This document shows, piece after piece, positions 7,507 through 15,135 of a DNA stretch of 64,000 bases (position 1 is its first letter; each line of letters begins with the position of its first letter). Location of the stretch: positions 186,001 through 250,000 of the forward strand of contig NZ_FOPZ01000001.1 in the NCBI RefSeq assembly GCF_900113615.1, read 5' to 3'. The notes beneath the pieces are model-generated. The model made no database searches, was not told where the DNA came from, and saw only the letters and a program-made list of their open reading frames with translations. This stretch comes from Halorubrum aquaticum (GTDB lineage Archaea; Halobacteriota; Halobacteria; Halobacteriales; Haloferacaceae). Both the position numbers and the translations under genes were made by a program.

Positions 7507-9200
7507 GCGACCCGGAGGAGGCGGAGAGCCCGATCACGAGGTTCCGCGAGGAGATCGACCCGGTCGTCTTCGCGTTCGGCGCCCTGATCACCCTGGGCGT
7601 GATCGTCGCGTTCTTCATCAGTCCGTCCGCCGTCGAGGACGGCATCTCGTCGCTGAACGACCAGCTTCTCGGCGCGTTCAACTGGGCGATGATGCTGATC
7701 GTGTTCCTGATCGTGTTGTTCCTCCTCTTCCTGATCGTGGGGCCGTGGGGTGGAATCAAGCTCGGCGACGAGCCGCCGGAGTACAGCTTCCTGTCCTTCT
7801 TCGCGATGTTGTACTCGGCGGGCTTCGCGGCCGGCGTCGTGTTCTGGGGGCCGACCGAGGCGCTGTTCTACTACGACAACCCCTCGCCGCTCTTCAGTAC
7901 CGTCGAGGGAGGATCGGCCGAGGCGATGACGGTCGCCGTCCAGCAGACGCTGTTCCACTGGGCGCTGCCGCAACTCGCGGTGTTCACGATAATGGGCATC
8001 GCGATCGGGTACTTCGCGTACAACTACGAGAGCGTCCCGCTGCGCGTCTCCTCGGCGCTCACGCCGATCCTCGGCGCCGACAACCTCGACGGTCCGCTCG
8101 CGAAGGTCATCGACGTCCTCGCCGTCTTCGCCACGATCGGCGGCGTCGCCACGTCGCTCGGCTTCATCGGGAGCCAGTTCGTCACCGGGCTCGACTACCA
8201 GTGGGGGATCGACATGGGCGATCTCGGCATCCTCCTCGTCGTCACCATGATGACCCTGCTGTTCACGACCTCCATGGTGCTCGGGGTCGACAGGGGGATC
8301 CGTCGGCTCTCGAACTTCAACATGGTCCTCTTCGTCGCGCTGATGTTGGTGACGTTCGTCGTGGGGCCGACGCTGTTCCTCCTGCTTCTCGGCACCCAGG
8401 CGTTCGGCGGGATGATCTCCGATTTCGTCTCGATGAGCCTCTTCACCGGTGCCGGCCCGATGGGGACGGGCGACGCGAGCGCGACCGGCTGGATCAACGC
8501 GTGGACGGTGTTCTACTGGGCGTGGGCGCTGTCGTGGTCGCCGTTCGCCGGGCTGTTCATCGCGCGGATCTCCAAGGGACGGACCGTCCGCGAGGTCGCG
8601 TTCACGGGGATCGTCGCGACCTCCGCGGCCACCATCCCGTGGTTCACCTTCGTCGGCGGCACCGCGGTCTGGGCACAGCACAACGGCATCGCCGACTTCG
8701 GCGCGGTGATCGCGGGCGAGGCCGGTCCGGAGGTGTCCGGGTTCATCCTCTTCGAGGCGCTGAACTTCACGTTGAACCTCGGAGGAACGTCGATGACGAT
8801 CCCGATCGGGTCCGTGCTGATCTACGCGTTCATGATCCTCGTGACGACGTTCTTCGTCACCTCGGCGGACTCCTCGACGCTCGCCGTCTCGATGATGACG
8901 ACCGGTGGTAAGGCGGAGCCGTCGAACATCAACCGGATCTTCTGGGGCGTCGTCCTCGGGATGACCGCGGCGATCCTGATGATCCTCGGCGGCACCGGCA
9001 GCGCGAACACGCTCCAGCAGGCGGCGATCATCACCGGCACGCCGTTCGCCTTCGTCTGTTTCCTCGCGATGCTGGCGCTGATCAAGGACTTCGGCGAGAA
9101 CTACGACCAGGTGCTCTTCCAAAACGAGACCGTGCTGTACGGGTCGGAGGACGACTCCGGGTCGCGAACCGGGTCGCCGGTCGAGTCCGACGACGACTGA
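7503..9200 (+). CDS. BCCT-family compatible-solute transporter
   Basis: A 565-residue polytopic membrane protein of the betaine/choline/carnitine transporter family (12 predicted helices), which imports quaternary or zwitterionic osmolytes with Na+ or H+. The BCCT signature is visible as NAWTVFYWAWALSWSPFAGL, with the tryptophan near residue 334, followed by ISKGRTVRE. The C-terminal tail is short and acidic. The substrate cannot be read from sequence. The neighbouring ectoine-hydrolase-type gene and shared operator make ectoine or hydroxyectoine a good guess, with glycine betaine as alternative. The start is the GTG at 7503, overlapping a micro-ORF stop. Confidence 0.92.
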   Translation: MSDPEEAESPITRFREEIDPVVFAFGALITLGVIVAFFISPSAVEDGISSLNDQLLGAFNWAMMLIVFLIVLFLLFLIVGPWGGIKLGDEPPEYSFLSFFAMLYSAGFAAGVVFWGPTEALFYYDNPSPLFSTVEGGSAEAMTVAVQQTLFHWALPQLAVFTIMGIAIGYFAYNYESVPLRVSSALTPILGADNLDGPLAKVIDVLAVFATIGGVATSLGFIGSQFVTGLDYQWGIDMGDLGILLVVTMMTLLFTTSMVLGVDRGIRRLSNFNMVLFVALMLVTFVVGPTLFLLLLGTQAFGGMISDFVSMSLFTGAGPMGTGDASATGWINAWTVFYWAWALSWSPFAGLFIARISKGRTVREVAFTGIVATSAATIPWFTFVGGTAVWAQHNGIADFGAVIAGEAGPEVSGFILFEALNFTLNLGGTSMTIPIGSVLIYAFMILVTTFFVTSADSSTLAVSMMTTGGKAEPSNINRIFWGVVLGMTAAILMILGGTGSANTLQQAAIITGTPFAFVCFLAMLALIKDFGENYDQVLFQNETVLYGSEDDSGSRTGSPVESDDD

Positions 9201-9201
9201 A

Positions 9202-9270
9202 CGGCTGACGGTCGAACCGATCGACCGGATCGGCTGACGGTCGAATCGGCTGACGACCGAACCGATCGAC
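9202..9270 (+). repeat. Imperfect short direct repeats downstream of the BCCT gene
   Basis: CGGCTGACGGTCGAA occurs at 9202-9216 and 9231-9245. A variant, CGGCTGACGACCGAA, occurs at 9247-9261. The first and third copies both continue with CCGATCGAC. The rest of the gap up to the aminotransferase promoter shows a CT-rich run but no gene. Confidence 0.7.
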
Positions 9271-9361
9271 GACGACTCGGTCGGTCGGATTCGGTTCCGG
9301 TTCACACTCCTTCTCGCCCGCTCACGTCCTCGCTCCCGCCCGCTCGCGTGTCGGGAGAAGG

Positions 9362-9393
9362 TTTTAATGGACACTATACACACTTACTGTGTA
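9362..9393 (+). promoter_or_regulatory. Aminotransferase promoter with operator 2 (TACAC-N7-GTGTA)
   Basis: A TATA-like TTTTAA (9362-9367) is 27-28 nt before the ATG at 9393, predicting a leaderless start. The palindrome TACAC (9377-9381), N7, GTGTA (9389-9393) fills the space between TATA and start codon and shares its last base with the ATG. A protein bound here would block transcription initiation, so this site looks repressive. Confidence 0.75.
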
Positions 9394-10754
9394 TGGACAG
9401 GGACACCGCGGAGCCGGACACCGGCGGGTTGCCGGGACCGAACGCCGAGAAGTGGGTCGAACACTACGGCGAGCACGCCGCGCCCAGCGAGTACTCCCAC
9501 GAGTTCGTCTGGGACGTCACTCGGGAGGCGGACGGCCCGTTCGTCACCGACGTCGACGGCAACGTCCTCATGGACTTCACGTGCCACATCGGGGCCGCGC
9601 CGCTCGGCTACAACAACGAGAAGGTGCTCGGCACGCTCCGGGAGTTCGACCTCGTCGAGCCGATGAAGATCGCGGGACAGGACATGTACTTCGGCTCCGG
9701 ACCGGATCCCGACGACGCGCCGTTCCCGGGCTCGACACAGCTGATGGAGAAGCTCACGGAGGTCTCCTCGACGTTCGGGTTGGACACCGTCTTCCTCTCG
9801 AACTCCGGGGCGGAGGCCATCGAGAACGCGATGAAGGTCGCACACGACCACAAGCCGGCCGCGAAGTACGGCTTTGCGTTCGGCGGGAGCTTCCACGGCC
9901 GCACCCTCGGAACCCTCTCTCTCACCAACTCAAAGGACGTGTACACCCGCCACTATCCGGAGATAGCCGGGATCGAGACGGTCCCGTTCTGTGCGGACCG
10001 CGAGTGTACCCCCGAGACGTGCGACTGCGGCTTCTTCGCCGGCGGCGGCTCGCAGCTGCGGAACGCGCTCGCGCCGGAGGGTGGCCACGTCGATCCCGCG
10101 GAGGTCGCCTTCGTGGTCCTCGAACCGATCCAGGGCGTCGGCGGCTACCGCTTCCCGAGCGAGCCGTTCATGGCGGAGGTCGGCGCGGTCACCGACGAGT
10201 ACGATATCCCGCTGATCGTCGACGAGATCCAGTCGGGGGTCGGGCGCACCGGGGAGTTCTGGGCGTCGGAGCACTACGACGTCGAGCCCGACGTGATCGG
10301 CGCCGCGAAGGCGCTCCGCGTCGGCGCGACGGTCGGTCGTTCCGAGCTGTTCCCGTCGGAGAAGAACCGGCTCGGCTCCACGTTCGGTGGCGGCGACCTC
10401 CTCGCGTCGATGATGGGCGCGCTCACGATAGAGGCGATCGAGGAGCACGACCTGCTCGCGAACGCGAAAACGCGCGGCCGGCAGGCGAAGGAGTTGCTCG
10501 CGGACGACGCGGGCGACCACGTCGTCGACGTGCGCGGGAAGGGCCTCATGCTCGCCGTCGAGTTCGACACGCCCGACCGCCGCGACGACGTGGTCGCCGA
10601 GGCGTTGGAACGCGGCCTGCTCACGCTCGGCTGCGGCAAGAAGACGATCCGGCTCCTCCCCCCGCTCGACTCGACGGAACGCGAGATCGACCTCGGGGTC
10701 TCGATCTTCCTCGACGCGGTGTCGGCCGCGGGACCGACGCCGACGACCGCCTGA
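9393..10754 (+). CDS. Class III (GABA/diaminobutyrate-type) aminotransferase
   Basis: A 453-residue PLP enzyme of the ornithine/GABA aminotransferase group. Visible motifs are LSNSGAEAIENAMKVA (cofactor phosphate loop), FHGRTLGTL, VLEPIQGVGGY, LIVDEIQSGVGRTGE (PLP-binding Asp) and DVIGAAKALRVG with the predicted Schiff-base lysine. A cysteine-rich insert (CADRECTPETCDCGFF) could bind metal. In the setting of an ectoine pathway it would be the DoeD-like step from 2,4-diaminobutyrate to aspartate semialdehyde; a general 4-aminobutyrate aminotransferase is the alternative. ATG 9393 is supported by the TATA spacing. Confidence 0.85.
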   Translation: MDRDTAEPDTGGLPGPNAEKWVEHYGEHAAPSEYSHEFVWDVTREADGPFVTDVDGNVLMDFTCHIGAAPLGYNNEKVLGTLREFDLVEPMKIAGQDMYFGSGPDPDDAPFPGSTQLMEKLTEVSSTFGLDTVFLSNSGAEAIENAMKVAHDHKPAAKYGFAFGGSFHGRTLGTLSLTNSKDVYTRHYPEIAGIETVPFCADRECTPETCDCGFFAGGGSQLRNALAPEGGHVDPAEVAFVVLEPIQGVGGYRFPSEPFMAEVGAVTDEYDIPLIVDEIQSGVGRTGEFWASEHYDVEPDVIGAAKALRVGATVGRSELFPSEKNRLGSTFGGGDLLASMMGALTIEAIEEHDLLANAKTRGRQAKELLADDAGDHVVDVRGKGLMLAVEFDTPDRRDDVVAEALERGLLTLGCGKKTIRLLPPLDSTEREIDLGVSIFLDAVSAAGPTPTTA

Positions 10755-10785
10755 TTCGGGGCGCGCTCGCCACGATCGGTCTCGA

Positions 10786-12063
10786 TCACTCCACGTCGCC
10801 GACGCCGAGGACCGCCCCCGTCAACACCTCGACGCCGATCCGCAGGCTGCGCTCGTCGACGTCGAACGTCGGCGTGTGGTGGGCGGTCGGGTGGTCGGTC
10901 CCGACGATCAGGTACGTCGCGAGCCCGCCCGCCTCCTGGACGCGCTCCATCAGGAACGTCGCGTCCTCGCTCGCGCCGAAGTCAGCGGTCGGCACCACCT
11001 CCGTGACGCCGTCGACTCCGCGGGCGACGTTCGCGACGTGCTCGACGAGTTCGGGGTCGCTGTCCGCCCGCGGCGACTCGCTGACGACGTCGAACTCGAG
11101 TTCACAGCCGTGCGACACCGCCGCCCCGCGGAACGCCCGCTCCAGCCGAGACTTCGCGTACTCCTTCAACGCGGTGGTCTCACCGCGGGCCTCGGCCTCG
11201 ACGCGCGCGTGTTCCGCTATCACGTTGCTCGCGCTCCCGGCCTCCGCGTACCCGACGTTCACCCGGGTCATCCCGTCGCTGTGTCTGGGGATCCCGTAGG
11301 CGTTCGAGATGGCGGTGCCGAGCGCCTGCATCGCGTTGTCCCCCTCCTCGGGAGCCTTCCCCGCGTGCGCCGAGGTCCCTCGGAACGACGCGTCGACGTG
11401 CGCCATCGCGAGGGGCCGTTCGATCCCGGCGACGACCCGGCCGGTCGGGTGGTCGAGCCCGACGTGGACCGCGAAGAGGTGGTCGATCCCCTCGATGAAG
11501 CGGCTCTCGGCCATCGGGTGACCGCCGCCGCTTATCTCCTCGGCGGGCTGGAAGAAGGCGACGAACCGCCCCTCGAAGTCGCTCTCCTTCACCGCCTCGA
11601 GCGTCGCGAGCCCCCAGGTCATGTGCGCGTCGTGCCCGCACGCGTGCACCGTCCCGTCGGTCTCCGACCGGAACCCCTCGCGGGCCGGCTCGTGGTCGTC
11701 GTCGGTCGACTCCTCGATGAACAGGCCGTCGATGTCGACCCGGAGGCCGACGGTCGGGCCCTCGCCGCGGTCGAGAACGGCGACGCAGCCGGTGACGCCG
11801 CCCGCGGTCCGCTCGAGCACGTCCTCGCGAGCGCCGCGCTCGCGGGCCCGCTCGACCCACTCGTCGTGGGCGTCGTCCTCCAGTACGGCCATCCGGTCGT
11901 CGGGGTCGTACGCCTCCCTCCCGACCGCGAGTTCGTCGACGCCGATCCCCTCTATCTCCTCGACCAGTCGGCTCGTCGTGTAGTACTCGCGCCAGCCGGG
12001 CTCCGGATGGCGGTGGAACCCCCGACGCAACTCCACGAGCCGGTCCGCGATCGGGCGTGTCAT
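10786..12063 (-). CDS. M20-family amidohydrolase, AbgA-like
   Basis: A 425-residue zinc/manganese hydrolase. Metal-binding motifs are VHACGHDAHMTWG, FQPAEEISGGG, VHVGLDHP and a late HHTPTFD. The insert around residues 50-95 (DRMAVLEDD...RERGAREDVLE) and the phrases TSAHAGKAPEEGDNA and SEDATFLMERVQ resemble AbgA, a subunit of p-aminobenzoyl-glutamate hydrolase. Family members cleave N-acyl amino acids. Here a likely job is removing the acetyl group from N-acetyl-diaminobutyrate produced by the ectoine hydrolase; this is inference from context. The start at 12063 is 27 nt after a minus-strand TATA-like CTTAAG (12088-12093), so it is leaderless. Confidence 0.88.
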   Translation of the reverse strand: MTRPIADRLVELRRGFHRHPEPGWREYYTTSRLVEEIEGIGVDELAVGREAYDPDDRMAVLEDDAHDEWVERARERGAREDVLERTAGGVTGCVAVLDRGEGPTVGLRVDIDGLFIEESTDDDHEPAREGFRSETDGTVHACGHDAHMTWGLATLEAVKESDFEGRFVAFFQPAEEISGGGHPMAESRFIEGIDHLFAVHVGLDHPTGRVVAGIERPLAMAHVDASFRGTSAHAGKAPEEGDNAMQALGTAISNAYGIPRHSDGMTRVNVGYAEAGSASNVIAEHARVEAEARGETTALKEYAKSRLERAFRGAAVSHGCELEFDVVSESPRADSDPELVEHVANVARGVDGVTEVVPTADFGASEDATFLMERVQEAGGLATYLIVGTDHPTAHHTPTFDVDERSLRIGVEVLTGAVLGVGDVE

Positions 12064-12087
12064 GTGAGCCCGTGGCGCCCGGACGCA

Positions 12088-12112
12088 CTTAAGCGTACAC
12101 GATGATCGTGTA
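12088..12112. promoter_or_regulatory. M20 gene promoter with operator 3 (TACAC-N7-GTGTA)
   Basis: TACAC (12096-12100), GATGATC, GTGTA (12108-12112) is directly upstream of the CTTAAG TATA-like box (12088-12093) of the minus-strand M20 gene, over the expected BRE. The inner bases extend the dyad (CGATGATCG), giving the most symmetric of the three sites. It may also serve the divergent dehydrogenase gene, which starts 84 bp away. Confidence 0.75.
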
Positions 12113-12195
12113 CGATAGCTACAGGAACTACAAAAAAGGTAAGTAGCGTACCGTCGAATCCGCGGACGTCACCGCCGCACGGCGGCGGATCCACC

Positions 12196-13179
12196 ATGAG
12201 CGACCAGCCAGATATCGTCGTCCTCCGCGAGGGGACCGAGGGACTGTCGATGGGATCGTACGCCGAGACGCTCCGCGAGCGTCTGCCCGACCACGAGGTC
12301 GCGCTCGCGCGGACGCCGGCCGAGGAGCGCGACCTCGTCCCGCGGGCCCGGGTCGTCACCGGGATCACGGTCGAGAGGTCACGGATCGCCGACGCGGACC
12401 GCCTAGAGCTGTTCGCGTGCACCTTCGCCGGCACCGACCACGTGCCCGTGGAGGCGCTCACGGACCGGGGCGTGGCCGTCACCAACGCCGGCGGGATCCA
12501 CGCGCCGGGCATCGCGGAGCAGTCGATCGCCAACATGCTCGTCTTCGCCCGCCGGCTCCACGAGGGGTGGCGCCGCAAGTCGAACGCGGAGTGGCGGCAC
12601 TTCCAGTCGTACGAGTTCGCGGACAGCACCGTCACCGTGATCGGGCTCGGCTCCATCGGCCAGCACGTCGTCGAACGCCTCGAGGGGTTCGGCGTGGGCA
12701 CGATCGGCGTCCGGTACACCCCCTCGAAGGGCGGCCCCACCGACGAGGTCGTCGGCTTCGAGACGGACGCGATCCACGACGCCCTCTCCCGCAGCGACTA
12801 CGTCGTTCTCGCGTGTCCGCTCAACGACCTCACGCGCGGGCTGATCGGTGAGGAGGAGCTCGCGACGCTGCCGCCGCACGCCGTCGTCGTCAACGCAGCC
12901 CGCGGCGGGATCGTCGACACCGACGCCCTGGTGTCCGCGCTCCGGTCAAGCGGGCTCCGCGGGGCCGCCCTCGACGTGACCGACCCCGAGCCGCTCCCGG
13001 CGGACCACCCGCTGTGGGACCTCGAGAACTGCCTGATCACCCCTCACACCGGCGGTCACACGCCGAAGCACTGGGACCGCCTCGCCGACATCGTCGCCGA
13101 CAACGTGGCCGCGCTCGACTCCGGCGGCGACCCCGCCGACCTCCGGAACCTCGTGGCTGCCCCAGACGACGGGAACTGA
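12196..13179 (+). CDS. D-2-hydroxyacid dehydrogenase
   Basis: A 327-residue NAD(P)-dependent dehydrogenase of the D-isomer-specific family. The Rossmann motif is VIGLGSIGQHV (G150-x-G152-xx-G155). Later motifs are VVNAARGGIVD (substrate-binding Arg), DPEPLPADHPLWD (Glu) and ITPHTGGHTPKHW (catalytic His). It reversibly converts 2-oxo acids to D-2-hydroxy acids; the substrate is not predictable. It is divergent from the M20 gene across operator 3 and may be part of the same regulon. A short GC hairpin (CCGCCG 12172-12177 with CGGCGG 12183-12188) overlaps its putative ribosome-binding purines. Confidence 0.85.
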   Translation: MSDQPDIVVLREGTEGLSMGSYAETLRERLPDHEVALARTPAEERDLVPRARVVTGITVERSRIADADRLELFACTFAGTDHVPVEALTDRGVAVTNAGGIHAPGIAEQSIANMLVFARRLHEGWRRKSNAEWRHFQSYEFADSTVTVIGLGSIGQHVVERLEGFGVGTIGVRYTPSKGGPTDEVVGFETDAIHDALSRSDYVVLACPLNDLTRGLIGEEELATLPPHAVVVNAARGGIVDTDALVSALRSSGLRGAALDVTDPEPLPADHPLWDLENCLITPHTGGHTPKHWDRLADIVADNVAALDSGGDPADLRNLVAAPDDGN

Positions 13180-13240
13180 CCGTTCCGGTCCTCGAAGGGA
13201 GTTTCCGATCAACCACCCGTCTTTAATACCTCAGCGAGCG

Positions 13241-13257
13241 TATATGTTTTCGGTGTA
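13241..13257. promoter_or_regulatory. Weak operator-like site before the DUF4870 gene
   Basis: TATAT (13241-13245), seven bases, GTGTA (13253-13257) has the spacing of the TACAC-N7-GTGTA sites but two mismatches in the left arm. It overlaps the probable TATA region of the next gene. Treat as a candidate only. Confidence 0.3.
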
Positions 13258-13263
13258 TAATCA

Positions 13264-13800
13264 ATGGTAACCGACCGGTCAACCGCGGGGGACGCCGTCG
13301 ACGCCGTCGTCGAGGACACGACGGACGACTCGCTCACGGGAGAGGAACCGATGGATTCGGAGGCGACGAGCGGGATCGGCGAGGCGGGGACGACGGAGCC
13401 GGAGACGGCCGCGACGACCGCCGACGCGACGACGGGTACCGGGCTCGAACCCAACGTCGCGGGCGCGCTCAGCTACCTGCTCGGTCCGATCACCGGCGTG
13501 TTGTTCTACGTCCTAGAACCCGAGGACGCCTTCGTCCGGTTCCACGCCGTCCAGAGCACGCTCGTCTTCGGCGGGCTGTTCGTCGCCTCGCTGGTCCTGT
13601 CCGTCGTCCTCACGCTGGTGTCGTTCGTCCCCGGCGTCGGCTGGATCGCGGCGGCGGTGCTGGGGATCGGGAGCCTGGTCCTCACGCCGGTCGCGTTCCT
13701 CGCGTGGGCGTTCCTGATGTACGAGGCGTACCAGGGCGACGAGTACGTGGTGCCGCTCGTGGGCTCGTACGCCCGGCGATACGCGACCGTCGACGAGTGA
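13264..13800 (+). CDS. DUF4870 family membrane protein
   Basis: A 178-residue protein with a long acidic, Thr/Ala-rich N-terminal tail (about 1-60), then a DUF4870 core. The core has ALSYLLGPITGVLFYVLE, the conserved FVRFHAVQST, two long hydrophobic segments (about 105-130 and 135-158) and a short charged C terminus. The family is widespread in archaea and bacteria, with unknown function. It sits between the dehydrogenase and the M24 hydrolase; a role in solute catabolism is not indicated beyond position. Confidence 0.82.
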   Translation: MVTDRSTAGDAVDAVVEDTTDDSLTGEEPMDSEATSGIGEAGTTEPETAATTADATTGTGLEPNVAGALSYLLGPITGVLFYVLEPEDAFVRFHAVQSTLVFGGLFVASLVLSVVLTLVSFVPGVGWIAAAVLGIGSLVLTPVAFLAWAFLMYEAYQGDEYVVPLVGSYARRYATVDE

Positions 13801-13833
13801 GCCGGTCGACCCGACTCCGAGCCCGATCCCTTC

Positions 13834-15012
13834 TCACGCCGTGAACAGCCGGCGTGGGAAGTCGGCGAGCGTCTCCGCACCCGTCGAGGTGACCCGGAAC
13901 GTCTCGCTGAGTTCGACGCCGAACTCGTCCTCCCACAGCCCCGGGATCATGTGGAAGGTCATCCCCTCCTCCATGACGGTCTCGTCGCCGGGGCGGATGC
14001 TGGCGGTGTGTTCGCCCCAGTCCGGCGGGTAGCCGAGCCCCATCGAGTAGCCGATCCGGTCCTCCTTTTCGACGCCGTACTGCGCGATCGTCTCGCGCCA
14101 CTCCCGCTCGACGCGCTCGCAGGTGACGCCCGGCTCGACGACGTCGAGCGCGGCCTCGATCCCCTCGACGACGACGTCGGCCGTCTCCTGAATGGCGTCC
14201 GGCGGGTCGCCCACGAACGTCGTCCGCGCGAGCGGCGAGTGGTAGCGGTGGCGACACCCCGACAGCTCGATGAGGACGGGGTCGCCCTCCTCGAACTCGC
14301 GGTCGGTCCAGGTGAGATGCGGCGTGCCCGTGTGGTCGCCGGAGGGCATGAGCGGGACGATCGCGGGGTAGTCGCCGCCGTACTCGTCGGTGCCTCGGAT
14401 CAGGCGGTCGTAGATCGCGGCGGCGGCCTCGTACTCGGGGACGCCCGCCTCGATGGCGTTGAGCCCCGCGAGCATCGCCTCCTCGGAGATGCGGGCGGCC
14501 TCCTCCATGTACTCGATCTCGCGGTCGGACTTCTTTATGCGGAGCCAGTTGACGAGCAAGTCGGCGTCGACGAACTCCGCCTTCGGCAGCTGTGACTGGA
14601 GCCGGGTGTACGACTTCGCCGTGAAGTAGGAGGCGTCCATCTCGAGGCCGATCCGGCCGCCGTCGACCTCCAGGTCCTCGAGCACGTCGGCGACGAAGTC
14701 CATGGGATGGAGATCGTACGGGGAGTGGACGTGGTCGTCGCTGTAGGCCCGCATGTTCTCCTCGGCGAGCCACGTCGTGGCGCGCGCGCCGTTACGGTCC
14801 ATGTCGCGGCCGACCCAGACCGGCTCGGGGTACTCGCGCGCCACGACGACGGCCTGGTGGACGTAGAAGGACCAGCCGTCGTAGCCCGCGAGGTAGTTCA
14901 TGTTCGCCGGGTCCGCGACCACGATGGCGTCGAGGTCGCGCTCGTGAAGCCGCTCTTTGGTGCGTTCGACCCGCGATTCGTACTCCGACCGTGGGAAGAC
15001 ATCGTGTGGCAT
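13834..15012 (-). CDS. doeA: M24 family hydrolase, ectoine hydrolase (DoeA/EutD) type
   Basis: A 392-residue pita-bread-fold protein related to Xaa-Pro peptidases and creatinase. From memory, several stretches match the DoeA/EutD ectoine hydrolases rather than general M24 proteins: NYLAGYDGWSFYVHQ, GGDYPAIVPLMPSG, PHLTWTDR, SGCRHRYHSPLAR, YPPDWGEHTASIRPGDET and GMTFHMIPGLWEDEFGVELSE. DoeA opens the ectoine ring to N-acetyl-2,4-diaminobutyrate. The nearby M20 and HDAC-like deacetylases, class III aminotransferase and BCCT transporter provide the other expected activities except the aldehyde dehydrogenase (DoeC). It is divergent from the asparaginase gene. A creatinase or peptidase role is less likely. 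Confidence 0.78.
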   Translation of the reverse strand: MPHDVFPRSEYESRVERTKERLHERDLDAIVVADPANMNYLAGYDGWSFYVHQAVVVAREYPEPVWVGRDMDRNGARATTWLAEENMRAYSDDHVHSPYDLHPMDFVADVLEDLEVDGGRIGLEMDASYFTAKSYTRLQSQLPKAEFVDADLLVNWLRIKKSDREIEYMEEAARISEEAMLAGLNAIEAGVPEYEAAAAIYDRLIRGTDEYGGDYPAIVPLMPSGDHTGTPHLTWTDREFEEGDPVLIELSGCRHRYHSPLARTTFVGDPPDAIQETADVVVEGIEAALDVVEPGVTCERVEREWRETIAQYGVEKEDRIGYSMGLGYPPDWGEHTASIRPGDETVMEEGMTFHMIPGLWEDEFGVELSETFRVTSTGAETLADFPRRLFTA

Positions 15013-15045
15013 GGTCCGGACTCTACGGACGTGTCTCTCGCCCGA

Positions 15046-15064
15046 GTGTAAAATATTTCGTGTA
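15046..15064. promoter_or_regulatory. Direct GTGTA repeats in the doeA / asparaginase intergenic region
   Basis: GTGTA occurs at 15046-15050 and 15060-15064 in the same orientation, flanking an A/T run that probably contains the minus-strand TATA element of doeA. These are half-sites of the operator seen at the other promoters but not a palindrome. Plus-strand CTTATA at 15106-15111 is 27 nt before the asparaginase ATG. Confidence 0.35.
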
Positions 15065-15135
15065 TCAAAACTACGGAAACCGTTTACGACGTGGCGGGAG
15101 GAATACTTATACGAGTTCGCTTGTCAGGACGGGGC

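Noticed and set aside
13834-15012. Plain Xaa-Pro dipeptidase annotation
   Set aside because: Motifs such as GYDGWSFYVHQ and YPPDWGE fit the ectoine hydrolase branch better and the neighbours support it, although a profile search is needed to settle it.
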